Part shown: one piece after another, positions 1 through 5,220 of the stretch
Numbering within the stretch: position 1 is the stretch's first letter
How the letters are laid out: each line of letters starts with the position of its first letter
Assembly: GCA_945935945.1 (NCBI GenBank)
Contig: CAMESA010000078.1
Coordinates: 1 to 5,223, forward strand
DNA length: 5,223 nucleotides
From: an uncultured Mollicutes bacterium
GTDB lineage: Bacteria; Bacillota_I; Bacilli_A; RFN20; CAG-826
Direction: 5' to 3'
Notes under the pieces: model-generated
What the model was told of the DNA's origin: nothing
Database searches by the model: none
Seen by the model: only the letters and a program-made list of their open reading frames with translations
Translations under genes and position numbers: made by a program

Positions 1-9
1 AGATAAATA

Positions 10-456
10 ATGGAAGTAAGTTTATTGAAAGATGTTAAAGGTTTAGGCAAAAAAGGCGAAACTAAAACTGTTGCAGATGGATATGCTCAAAATTTTCTTA
101 TTCCTAGGAAATTAGTTGTTAAAAAAACTGAAGAAAGTTTAGCTACTTTAAAGAAAGAAAACGAAATCGAAGCAAAAAAACAAGAAGATTTAAAAAATGC
201 TGCTTTAGAAGCAAAAGTAAAACTTGAAAGTATTGTTCTTGAATACAAATTAAAAGCTCATAAAGATAAAACACCTGCTGGTAGTATTTCAACAAAAGAA
301 GTTGAAAAAGATTTAAAAGATAAATATGGGATTTCAATTGATAAAAGAAAATTCGTTGATAAATATCCAATGAATGCTTTTGGTTATACAAATCTTAAAA
401 TCGAACTTTATAAAGGTGTAATTGGAACTATTAGAGTTCATATAAGCGAAGAATAA
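10..456 (+). CDS. rplI: Large-subunit ribosomal protein bL9
   Basis: This is bL9, a structural protein of the 50S subunit that binds 23S rRNA near the L1 stalk and helps keep the reading frame. The N-terminal globular domain carries the family signature at about residues 1-40, with KDVKGLGKKGE (7-17) and VADGYAQNFLIPR (21-33). A charged Lys/Glu-rich connecting helix follows at about 41-75, then the C-terminal domain. The length, 148 residues, is normal for the family. One departure is Lys34, where the signature usually has Gly after NFLIP-R. The start is the only sensible one, since the signature begins at residue 3. The nine bases upstream show no Shine-Dalgarno sequence, and a TAA at 8-10 overlaps the ATG, so translation may be coupled to an upstream gene (gdpP is the usual neighbour in Bacilli, by inference only). 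It is followed 1 nt later by dnaB, a linkage common in this group. Confidence 0.97.
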   Translation: MEVSLLKDVKGLGKKGETKTVADGYAQNFLIPRKLVVKKTEESLATLKKENEIEAKKQEDLKNAALEAKVKLESIVLEYKLKAHKDKTPAGSISTKEVEKDLKDKYGISIDKRKFVDKYPMNAFGYTNLKIELYKGVIGTIRVHISEE

Positions 457-457
457 T

Positions 458-1915
458 ATGGTTAAGAATTTACCTATTGATGAAATAAGCGAACAAACCG
501 TACTTGGCATTGCTTTAATGGATCAAAAAAGCGCGTCAAATATCGTCGTTTCTCTAGATGAGGATGATTTTTACGCTGCAAACTTTAAAAATAGAATAAT
601 TTTTAGAGCAATGAGAATCATTTATGATGCCGGAAAACCAATTGATATTACCACTGTTATTTCTCAACTTGAAACAATGAAAGAGAGTGATTCTGTTGGC
701 GGAGTTGATTATTTAATGCAACTTGCAATGCGTGCAACTTCATTTTCTAACGTAGATTTTTATATAAAAAATCTTCAAGACAAAACTTTGCTAAGAAAAT
801 TATTACTAGAAATTGGCAAAATTGAAAACGATTATGAAAGTAAAGAAATCACAGATATCAATAGTTTCGTTGCTGAATGCGAATCAAGAGTAAATTCAAT
901 TACAGAGCATAGACGAGTCAGTGATTTTGTTTCGATTAAAGAATCAGCAAGAGTAGTTGGAGAAAAAATTCAAACAAGTCATGGAAGTTCTGATTCAATC
1001 ACTGGATTACCAACAGGATATTCGCATCTTGATACCTTAATTAATGGTTTAGGAAAAAATGAATTAGTAATTTTAGCTGCTAGACCTGCTGTTGGAAAAT
1101 CAGCATTTGCTTTAAATATCGCATACAATGCAGCAAGCAAAACAAATCGTCCTGTTGCAATTTTCTCTCTTGAAATGTCAAATGAACAAATTTTAAAGAG
1201 ATTTTTTGCTATGAGAAGTGGAATTTATAGCGATAATATCCAAAAAGGAATTTTATCTCGCGATGAAAGATTAAAACTTAAAGAAACAGAAAATGAACTT
1301 GCTGATGTTCCTATTTATATTGATGACAGCAGTTCCTCTTCAATTGATGATATTGTTTTAAAATCAAGAAAGTTAAAAGAAGCAAAAGGAGATATTGCTT
1401 TAATTGTTGTTGATTACATTGGTTTAATCAATGATCCAAAAAATATTTTTAAAGATAATGAACAAGCAAAAATTGCATCATTTTCACGTAGATTAAAAGT
1501 TATTGCTGGTGAATTACAATGTCCAGTTTTGTGTCTAGCACAATTAAATCGTCAAACTGAAAGTAGAGATAATCATAAACCACAACTTAGCGACTTACGT
1601 AGTAGTGGTGCTATTGAACAAGATGCTGATAAAGTTATGTTTTTATATCGTCCACAATATTATAAAGATCAAGGAATTAATATTGGAGGCAAGAAAAACG
1701 CTAACGAAGAAGATCAGCAAGTTCAATCTAATCCAAATCAAGCCGATGTTGTTGAAGTATTAGTTGCAAAAGCTAGAAGTGGAAAAGTTGGAACTGTTGA
1801 ATTATTTTTCAACAAAAATTATGGCAAATTCTTCTCTCCTTCTTCAAACGAGTCATATCAAAAACTTAAACAATATACAAATCAAGGACCATCTTCAAGT
1901 ATAGACGATGATTAG
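458..1915 (+). CDS. dnaB: Replicative DNA helicase DnaB (DnaC in Bacillus naming)
   Basis: This is the hexameric SF4 helicase that unwinds DNA at the replication fork and binds primase. The N-terminal DnaB domain spans about residues 5-105, beginning IDEISEQTVLG, a linker lies at about 150-180, and the RecA-like ATPase domain at about 182-460. Visible motifs are Walker A ARPAVGKS (208-215), SLEM (237-240, with the probable catalytic Glu239), Walker B IVVDY (316-320), AQLNRQ (361-366), SDLRSSGAIEQDAD (378-391) and the arginine-finger segment AKARSGKVGTVEL (437-449) with Lys438 and Arg440. Two oddities: the usual RESG is RSSG here (Ser382 for Glu), and a polar stretch at about 403-430 makes the gap between LYR and the finger lysine about 20 residues longer than in the E. 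coli and B. subtilis proteins. The length of 485 fits that insertion. No strong Shine-Dalgarno sequence precedes it; the start 1 nt after rplI suggests coupling. Function is secure. Confidence 0.97.
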   Translation: MVKNLPIDEISEQTVLGIALMDQKSASNIVVSLDEDDFYAANFKNRIIFRAMRIIYDAGKPIDITTVISQLETMKESDSVGGVDYLMQLAMRATSFSNVDFYIKNLQDKTLLRKLLLEIGKIENDYESKEITDINSFVAECESRVNSITEHRRVSDFVSIKESARVVGEKIQTSHGSSDSITGLPTGYSHLDTLINGLGKNELVILAARPAVGKSAFALNIAYNAASKTNRPVAIFSLEMSNEQILKRFFAMRSGIYSDNIQKGILSRDERLKLKETENELADVPIYIDDSSSSSIDDIVLKSRKLKEAKGDIALIVVDYIGLINDPKNIFKDNEQAKIASFSRRLKVIAGELQCPVLCLAQLNRQTESRDNHKPQLSDLRSSGAIEQDADKVMFLYRPQYYKDQGINIGGKKNANEEDQQVQSNPNQADVVEVLVAKARSGKVGTVELFFNKNYGKFFSPSSNESYQKLKQYTNQGPSSSIDDD

Positions 1916-2660
1916 AATTGTAAATTTTGCTAGCGGCTCAAAAGGTAATTTTACATTAATCGAAGATGGCAAAACTAGAATTGTAATTGATTGTGGATTT
2001 TCAAAAAAAGCCGCAGAATCCATGTTAAATTCGGAAAATCTATCAATTTCAGATATTGATTTTGTACTTTTTACACATTCACATAAAGATCACATATTAG
2101 GTGAAGAAAACTTCGAAGCATCTAAAAAATATGCCTTATCTAAAACATTAGAGAAAGGCACTTTTAATGTTATGAAATTAAATATTTCATATCAATTTGG
2201 TGATTTTAAAGTCACCCCAATTAAAACAAGTCACGACACTCTTACCCCATGCGGGTTTAAAATTGAACATAGTTCAAATTATGTAATTGTTTACATAACA
2301 GATACTGGAACTTTGTCTCAAAAAACAATCAAATCTATTAGAAATGCAAATGTGTATATTTTTGAAAGTAATCATGACGAAGATATGCTTTTTAATTCTG
2401 GAAGACCTCACTTCTTAATTGATCGAATTTATGGTCCAAAAGGTCATTTATCAAATATATTAAGTGCTCATTATATGGCTGAATTGATTGGAAATAATAC
2501 AGAAGCAATTTATTTGGCGCATTTAAGTGAAGAATGCAACACTCCTGAATTAGCTTTAGATACTTATTATGAAGTATTTAATAAACTTGGTGTATCAATT
2601 GATGGCATAAAATTAGACACTTTGTCTCAAAGAGAGAAAACAATCTATGTTAAAAATTAA
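1908..2660 (+). CDS. walJ: Metallo-beta-lactamase-fold protein, WalJ/YycJ family
   Basis: This is a cytoplasmic metallo-hydrolase of the WalJ (YycJ) family, whose members are thought to be exonuclease-like and have been linked to DNA repair or to coordinating replication and division. The exact substrate is not established here. The N-terminal FASGSKGN (7-14) and DCG (28-30) are typical. The metal-binding motif is HSHKDH (57-62, with His57, His59, Asp61 and His62). Further ligand or family motifs are SHD (108-110), TDTG (131-134, with Asp132), ESNHD (153-157), GHLSN (179-183) and LAHLSEECNTPELA (203-216), which is strongly WalJ-like. No signal peptide or membrane segment is present. At 250 residues it is slightly short; the segment after HSHKDH seems reduced. 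It overlaps dnaB by 8 nt and rlmH by 14 nt. In Bacillus the gene sits at the end of the walRKHIJ operon, but here no walRK genes precede it. PhnP-like relatives share the fold and are the main alternative. Confidence 0.87.
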   Translation: MIRIVNFASGSKGNFTLIEDGKTRIVIDCGFSKKAAESMLNSENLSISDIDFVLFTHSHKDHILGEENFEASKKYALSKTLEKGTFNVMKLNISYQFGDFKVTPIKTSHDTLTPCGFKIEHSSNYVIVYITDTGTLSQKTIKSIRNANVYIFESNHDEDMLFNSGRPHFLIDRIYGPKGHLSNILSAHYMAELIGNNTEAIYLAHLSEECNTPELALDTYYEVFNKLGVSIDGIKLDTLSQREKTIYVKN

Positions 2661-3117
2661 TGTTTATGCAGTCGGAACTATAAAAGAAAAATTTTATAGA
2701 GATGCTATCAATGAATATTTAAAAAGGTTATCTAGATTTGCAAAAGTAGAAATTATTGAAACTCCAGAATCAAAAATTCAAAATGGTTCAATAGAAGCAA
2801 TACTAAATGAAGAAGCAAATCATATTTTAAAGAAGATAAAACCTGGAGAATACGTAATCTTAGTTGATCTTCATGGCAAAGAATATTCAAGTGAAGATTT
2901 TTCAGAATATATAAAACGACATTTAGATAGCGGTACATCTCCTATATCCTTTATAATAGGAGGGACACTTGGTCTTGGGAATGAACTTAGAAATATTGCA
3001 AAAGATAAAATTTGTCTTTCTAAAATGACATTTACTCACCAAATGACAAGAGTCATTTTGTTAGAACAAATCTATCGAGGATTTAAAATTATAAATAACG
3101 AAAGTTATCATCATTAA
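2647..3117 (+). CDS. rlmH: 23S rRNA (pseudouridine-1915-N3)-methyltransferase RlmH
   Basis: RlmH is a SPOUT-class methyltransferase that works as a homodimer. It uses S-adenosylmethionine to methylate N3 of pseudouridine 1915 in helix 69 of 23S rRNA, on assembled 70S ribosomes. The 156-residue length matches the family, which is about 155-160. Characteristic segments are VDLHGKEYSSE (73-83), the SAM-binding knot loop FIIGGTLGLGNE (102-113), and the C-terminal LSKMTFTHQMTRVILLEQIYRGFKI (124-148). The protein ends NNESYHH, where many relatives end GEPYHK or similar, so the usual Pro is Ser here while the Tyr-His end is kept. The start follows the family N-terminus (MLKINVYAVGTIK) and overlaps the end of walJ by 14 nt. 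Only a weak purine-rich AGAGAG at 2631-2636 precedes it, suggesting coupling to walJ. Adjacency of walJ and rlmH also occurs, loosely, in Bacillus and Staphylococcus. Identification is secure. Confidence 0.96.
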   Translation: MLKINVYAVGTIKEKFYRDAINEYLKRLSRFAKVEIIETPESKIQNGSIEAILNEEANHILKKIKPGEYVILVDLHGKEYSSEDFSEYIKRHLDSGTSPISFIIGGTLGLGNELRNIAKDKICLSKMTFTHQMTRVILLEQIYRGFKIINNESYHH

Positions 3118-3121
3118 GGAG
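3116..3121 (+). promoter_or_regulatory. Consensus ribosome binding site AAGGAG
   Basis: AAGGAG lies 6 nt before the ATG at 3128 and overlaps the rlmH stop codon. It is the only consensus Shine-Dalgarno sequence before any of the five + strand genes. It fixes the start of the downstream gene at 3128 rather than at the second ATG two codons later, and suggests that this last gene is translated independently of rlmH. Confidence 0.85.
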
Positions 3122-3127
3122 AAATTT

Positions 3128-3469
3128 ATGGAAATGAAAGAATTTGAAAAATACAAGAAAGTTGTAGATGAAAGATATCCTCATATTAATAAATATGAAC
3201 TAGAAACTGGGGAAATGTTCTTTGTTGAACCAAATTTTTATACTCAATTAGAATATGCAAAAGATCATTTTTTAGATAAATACGAGGATATTTTAAAACA
3301 TATCGAAAATGCAGTAAAAAGAAACAAAAAAGTAATTTTTACTGCTGATTTTGATAATCCTGTTGTTTATTTAGATGATTATATATATCGTGAATTAAGT
3401 GACATAATGGGAGAGCTAAAAATAGGTTTTGATAATAAATCAAATCCTGACAGCGATTGGAAAGATTAA
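3128..3469 (+). CDS. Acidic protein of unknown function, last gene of the operon
   Basis: I do not recognise this 113-residue protein. It has no signal peptide, membrane segment, cysteine pair or obvious catalytic motif, so a soluble cytoplasmic location is likely. It is rich in Asp, Glu, Lys and Tyr and acidic overall. The first half, up to about residue 65, looks mostly helical (EFEKYKKVVDERY, then YAKDHFLDKYEDILKHIENAVKRN). A predicted beta strand VIFTADF (69-75) and a DNPVVYLDDYIYRELSDIMGEL segment follow, and the tail (NKSNPDSDWKD) is polar and probably disordered. It is a real gene on three grounds: the strong AAGGAG ribosome binding site, its position 10 nt after rlmH with the same strand and composition, and a terminator that begins at its stop codon. 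A role linked to translation or replication is possible from context only. It may be a small lineage-specific family. Confidence 0.8.
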   Translation: MEMKEFEKYKKVVDERYPHINKYELETGEMFFVEPNFYTQLEYAKDHFLDKYEDILKHIENAVKRNKKVIFTADFDNPVVYLDDYIYRELSDIMGELKIGFDNKSNPDSDWKD

Positions 3470-3495
3470 AAAAGAGCACCGCGCGGTGCTCTTTT
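3468..3495. terminator. Bidirectional rho-independent terminator shared by convergent genes
   Basis: Positions 3470-3495 form a perfect 26-bp palindrome; each arm reads AAAAGAGCACCGC on its own strand. The GC-rich core GAGCACCGC stands out in AT-rich DNA. The + strand transcript ends in TTTT (3492-3495), and the minus-strand transcript ends in TTTTTT (complement of 3468-3473). It starts inside the TAA of the 113-residue gene (3467-3469) and ends 2 nt before the minus-strand stop codon at 3498-3500. It should therefore stop both transcripts, and the longer U run suggests better efficiency on the minus strand. Confidence 0.93.
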
Positions 3496-3497
3496 CA

Positions 3498-4616
3498 TTA
3501 ATAAGCTGGTCTTAAATGTCTCATTGATAGGAACATAATTCTGAATGAGTAGAACATTAAGAATGTCATCATTCCAAATGATGGAACCAAGAAACCTAAA
3601 ATTAATGATAACACTGCTGGTGATAAACCTGCCCAGAATGCCATTGAGAAACATTCAAGGAATTTAATTGATTTATTAGGATTATTTTTACCTCTAGTCA
3701 TTAAGAATGTAACTAAACCCATAATCAACATCAAGCCACCATTGATGCCAATATAAATTCCAAAAGAAACCCAAGTTTGTTTTGTTCTTTGATCTATATA
3801 TGCATAGTCGCTAAATTTTTTAAAATTATCAAGATAAGCCTCTTGTTTTTCTGAAATAGAAGCAGTTGTTGAAACATTATTTGTTAAAACATCTTTTAGA
3901 CTGAAAGTATTTCTGCCTTCAAGAGAAGGGAAAGCTTCAACCAAATGATTAAAATTGCCACTTAATGAAGTTGATGCAGTGCTTGATTTATATGTTCTTG
4001 AATAAACAGCATTTCTTGTAAATAAAATAAATGAACTTGTTCTTGTATATTTTAAGTCTTCTAAAGATGCTTTAAGCTCCATGTCTTCTGCTTCGGTTGC
4101 ATCACCATAATTTGTGTTGCTATTTGTGATATTTTCGATTACAACATTTAAATCTTCAATGCCATCTGAAACGACATAAATATCTAGCATATTTGATCCA
4201 TTTCTTTCATATGAAAAAAGAGGTTTATAAACGTTCTTTGAAGCGTCACCTTGCATATAAAATGAATTGTATCTTTGAGAATTTTTTGTTGCACCATCTA
4301 AAAGACCGTCTTTTGTAAAGATAATGCTTTGTTCATCTGTTGAATTATTTACATAATCATCAAGACCATAGCAAAAAGCATCACTGACACCGCCATTAAT
4401 GTAAGTGTTTCCTTGTGTTTGACTTGTTTGGACAGTGATTGGAATAACACTGATGATTGCTGAAAGAACAAACAAAATAATGGACCAAAACCATTTTGTT
4501 GATGTAGCAACACTAACTATAGCATCGTTTTTATATAAAGTTCTAAAAAATGGAATCAATGGTCTGATAGTAAATTTCTTTTTTGGTTTAATAATCTTAG
4601 CTTTGTTTTTACTCAT
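3498..4616 (-). CDS. Four-pass membrane protein of unknown function with a large extracytoplasmic loop
   Basis: This 372-residue protein is not recognised with certainty. A basic cytoplasmic N-terminus (KNKAKIIKPKKK, residues 3-14) leads into FIRTLYKND-like sequence and a first membrane segment at about 43-62 (WSIILFVLSAIISVIPITV). A polar Ser/Thr/Asn-rich region at about 63-280 follows and should lie outside the cell. Three more hydrophobic segments follow at about 283-306, 321-344 and 346-365, with a short basic loop TRGKNNPNKS (307-316) between the second and third. The C-terminus is RHLRPAY. The layout recalls the poorly understood DUF1189/YvdJ-type membrane proteins of Firmicutes, but this rests on topology only. 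The start has a good GAGG site 7 nt upstream. Asn/Ser/Thr enrichment in the loop is common in surface-exposed proteins of AT-rich species. The gene stands alone, convergent to the rlmH operon and divergent from ssrA, with a palindrome over its likely promoter. Possible roles, unproven, are envelope sensing or transport support. Confidence 0.85.
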   Translation of the reverse strand: MSKNKAKIIKPKKKFTIRPLIPFFRTLYKNDAIVSVATSTKWFWSIILFVLSAIISVIPITVQTSQTQGNTYINGGVSDAFCYGLDDYVNNSTDEQSIIFTKDGLLDGATKNSQRYNSFYMQGDASKNVYKPLFSYERNGSNMLDIYVVSDGIEDLNVVIENITNSNTNYGDATEAEDMELKASLEDLKYTRTSSFILFTRNAVYSRTYKSSTASTSLSGNFNHLVEAFPSLEGRNTFSLKDVLTNNVSTTASISEKQEAYLDNFKKFSDYAYIDQRTKQTWVSFGIYIGINGGLMLIMGLVTFLMTRGKNNPNKSIKFLECFSMAFWAGLSPAVLSLILGFLVPSFGMMTFLMFYSFRIMFLSMRHLRPAY

Positions 4617-4623
4617 TTCTTTA

Positions 4624-4627
4624 CCTC
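4624..4627 (-). promoter_or_regulatory. Ribosome binding site GAGG of the membrane-protein gene
   Basis: On the minus strand GAGGTAAAGAA directly precedes the ATG at 4616-4614, giving GAGG with a 7-nt spacer. Three of its four bases belong to the outer arm (4625-4631) of the inverted repeat described at 4625-4666, so this site could be masked if a transcript started upstream of 4666. Confidence 0.75.
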
Positions 4628-4666
4628 AAATTTGCTTTTAATAGTATATACTATTAAAGATTTGAG
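4625..4666. repeat. Nested inverted repeat with 22-bp perfect palindrome, probable operator
   Basis: Positions 4637-4658 are a perfect 22-bp palindrome centred between 4647 and 4648, with the core TAATAGTATATACTATTA. Outside it, CTCAAAT (4625-4631) and ATTTGAG (4660-4666) form a second pair of complementary arms, separated from the core by 5 nt and 1 nt. No T run follows in the minus direction, so it does not look like a terminator. It covers the likely -10 box of the minus-strand membrane-protein gene. A dimeric repressor site is the simplest reading. The regulator is not in this window. Confidence 0.7.
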
Positions 4667-4671
4667 TACAA
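4643..4671 (-). promoter_or_regulatory. Possible sigma-A-type promoter of the membrane-protein gene
   Basis: On the minus strand a TATACT -10 box (4648-4643) lies 17 nt after TTGTAC (4671-4666), a weak -35 box matching only the first three bases of TTGACA. Transcription would start near 4636 and leave a leader of about 20 nt with the GAGG site. The -10 box sits inside the 22-bp palindrome, so a bound protein would block RNA polymerase. The palindrome's symmetry means the same TATACT is present on the + strand as well. Confidence 0.45.
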
Positions 4672-4782
4672 ATAAAATAAATAAAAAGAAGACTTTTTCC
4701 TTATAACTTTTCCAAATTTTTACAAAAATAGTTGAGTTTTGCAGGGTTTTTTGAAATTTTTTCTGTTTTTTCTATTCAAAGA

Positions 4783-4810
4783 TTGACTTTTATTTTTAAA
4801 TGTTTATACT
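4783..4810 (+). promoter_or_regulatory. Promoter of the tmRNA gene
   Basis: TTGACT (4783-4788) and TATACT (4805-4810) are each one base from the sigma-A consensus, with a 16-nt spacer. Transcription would begin around 4817-4818, only a few bases before the mature tmRNA 5' end at 4821, so RNase P would trim a very short leader. T-rich tracts at 4745-4771 upstream could act as an UP element, which would suit an abundant stable RNA. Confidence 0.8.
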
Positions 4811-4820
4811 TTATACACCT

Positions 4821-5175
4821 GGGGATGTTCTGGTTTCGACATGTATTCTTGGGCATAGATTGCAGTGGAGTTGTGACCTAATCACTTTAAACAATATCTG
4901 GCAACAGAAATTACAATTACGCATTTGCTGCTTAGTTCAGTTCTCTAATATTTGAGATAGCGTGGGGCGTTAGCTATTTTCTCTTAGTAGTTAATTGCTT
5001 CTTATAATTAAGAGATATTATTTATTTGATGATTATATTATAGATAAGAAAGAAATAATCTAGTGGTGTAAAGTTTGTAAGTATTGATAAGCCATGAAAT
5101 TTAAATACTTGCTAAACTGTAGTGGTCTATGTAGGGGGTATGTGGACCGGAGTTCGACTCTCCGCATCTCCACCA
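4821..5175 (+). ncRNA. ssrA: Transfer-messenger RNA (tmRNA), one-piece form
   Basis: tmRNA, with SmpB and EF-Tu, rescues ribosomes stalled on mRNAs lacking a stop codon and adds a degradation tag to the unfinished protein. The acceptor stem pairs GGGGATG (4821-4827) with CATCTCC (5165-5171), including the G3:U70 wobble that marks alanine identity, followed by A and an encoded CCA (5173-5175). The conserved CTGGTTTCGAC follows the 5' strand. The T arm is CGGAG/CTCCG (5148-5152 with 5160-5164) around the loop TTCGACT. Helix P2 is visible as 4840-4850 with 5134-5144, continuing as CATAGA (4854-4859) with TCTATG (5126-5131). The tag frame is at 4900-4935. A late pseudoknot-type stem is suggested by GTAAGTATT against AAATACTTGC (about 5075-5112). 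The length of 355 nt is typical and the molecule is not split or permuted. Confidence 0.97.
4900..4935 (+). other. tmRNA tag-peptide reading frame, tag (A)GNRNYNYAFAA
   Basis: The frame starts at resume codon GGC (4900-4902) and ends at TAG (4933-4935), encoding GNRNYNYAFAA; the first Ala of the finished tag comes from the charged tRNA-like end. GGC as resume codon and the AT-rich TTTAAACAATATCT just upstream fit Bacilli tmRNAs. The end YAFAA keeps the -AA terminus read by ClpXP/ClpAP-type proteases and contains YAFA, the ending of Mollicutes tags degraded by Lon. The other frames do not give a canonical tag end. Confidence 0.9.
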
Positions 5176-5187
5176 TAAAAGAACTAG

Positions 5188-5220
5188 AATTGTGATACGA
5201 GAAATCTGTCACAATTTTTT
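5188..5220 (+). terminator. Rho-independent terminator of ssrA
   Basis: AATTGTGA (5188-5195) and TCACAATT (5209-5216) form an 8-bp stem around a 13-nt loop, with a run of six T residues (5215-5220), the first two of which are shared with the stem. It begins 12 nt after the mature tmRNA CCA end, a usual arrangement in which the hairpin is removed during 3' processing. The stem is AT-rich, hence only moderately stable. Confidence 0.85.

Noticed and set aside
1..10. End of an upstream gene (TAA at 4-6 or 8-10)
   Set aside because: Both stops are possible in different frames and at most two codons would be visible, so no coding feature can be supported; gdpP would be expected only by analogy with other Bacilli.
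143..391. Minus-strand open frame of 82 codons inside rplI
   Set aside because: It is antisense to a secure ribosomal protein gene, with Leu/Tyr/Phe-rich composition that mirrors the Lys/Glu codons of the other strand and no ribosome binding site.
2313..2632. Repeated ACTTTGTCTCAAA within walJ (near 2313 and 2619)
   Set aside because: The two copies encode similar TLSQ segments in a coding region; a 13-nt match in AT-rich DNA is likely coincidence, with no further extension.
2753..2938. Minus-strand open frame of 61 codons inside rlmH
   Set aside because: Antisense shadow of a well-identified gene, Leu-rich low-complexity translation, no start signals.
3466..3654. Second minus-strand frame overlapping the end of the membrane-protein gene
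   Set aside because: It runs through the terminator hairpin, overlaps the real gene in another frame and has no ribosome binding site.
4435..4641. Plus-strand 68-codon frame with hydrophobic content
   Set aside because: It is the antisense of the first membrane segment and N-terminus of the minus-strand gene and crosses its ribosome binding site; the hydrophobicity arises from the complement.
4667..4782. T- and A-rich tracts in the divergent intergenic region, examined for a small gene, riboswitch or origin boxes
   Set aside because: No open frame with a ribosome binding site, no DnaA-box cluster and no convincing structure was seen beyond the promoters and the operator-like repeat.
4901..4950. 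Alternative tmRNA tag frame starting at GCA (4901), giving ATEITITHLLLSSVL
   Set aside because: It runs past the normal tag stop, is hydrophobic with no Ala-Ala type end, and lacks the expected context; the GGC frame ends properly at TAG.
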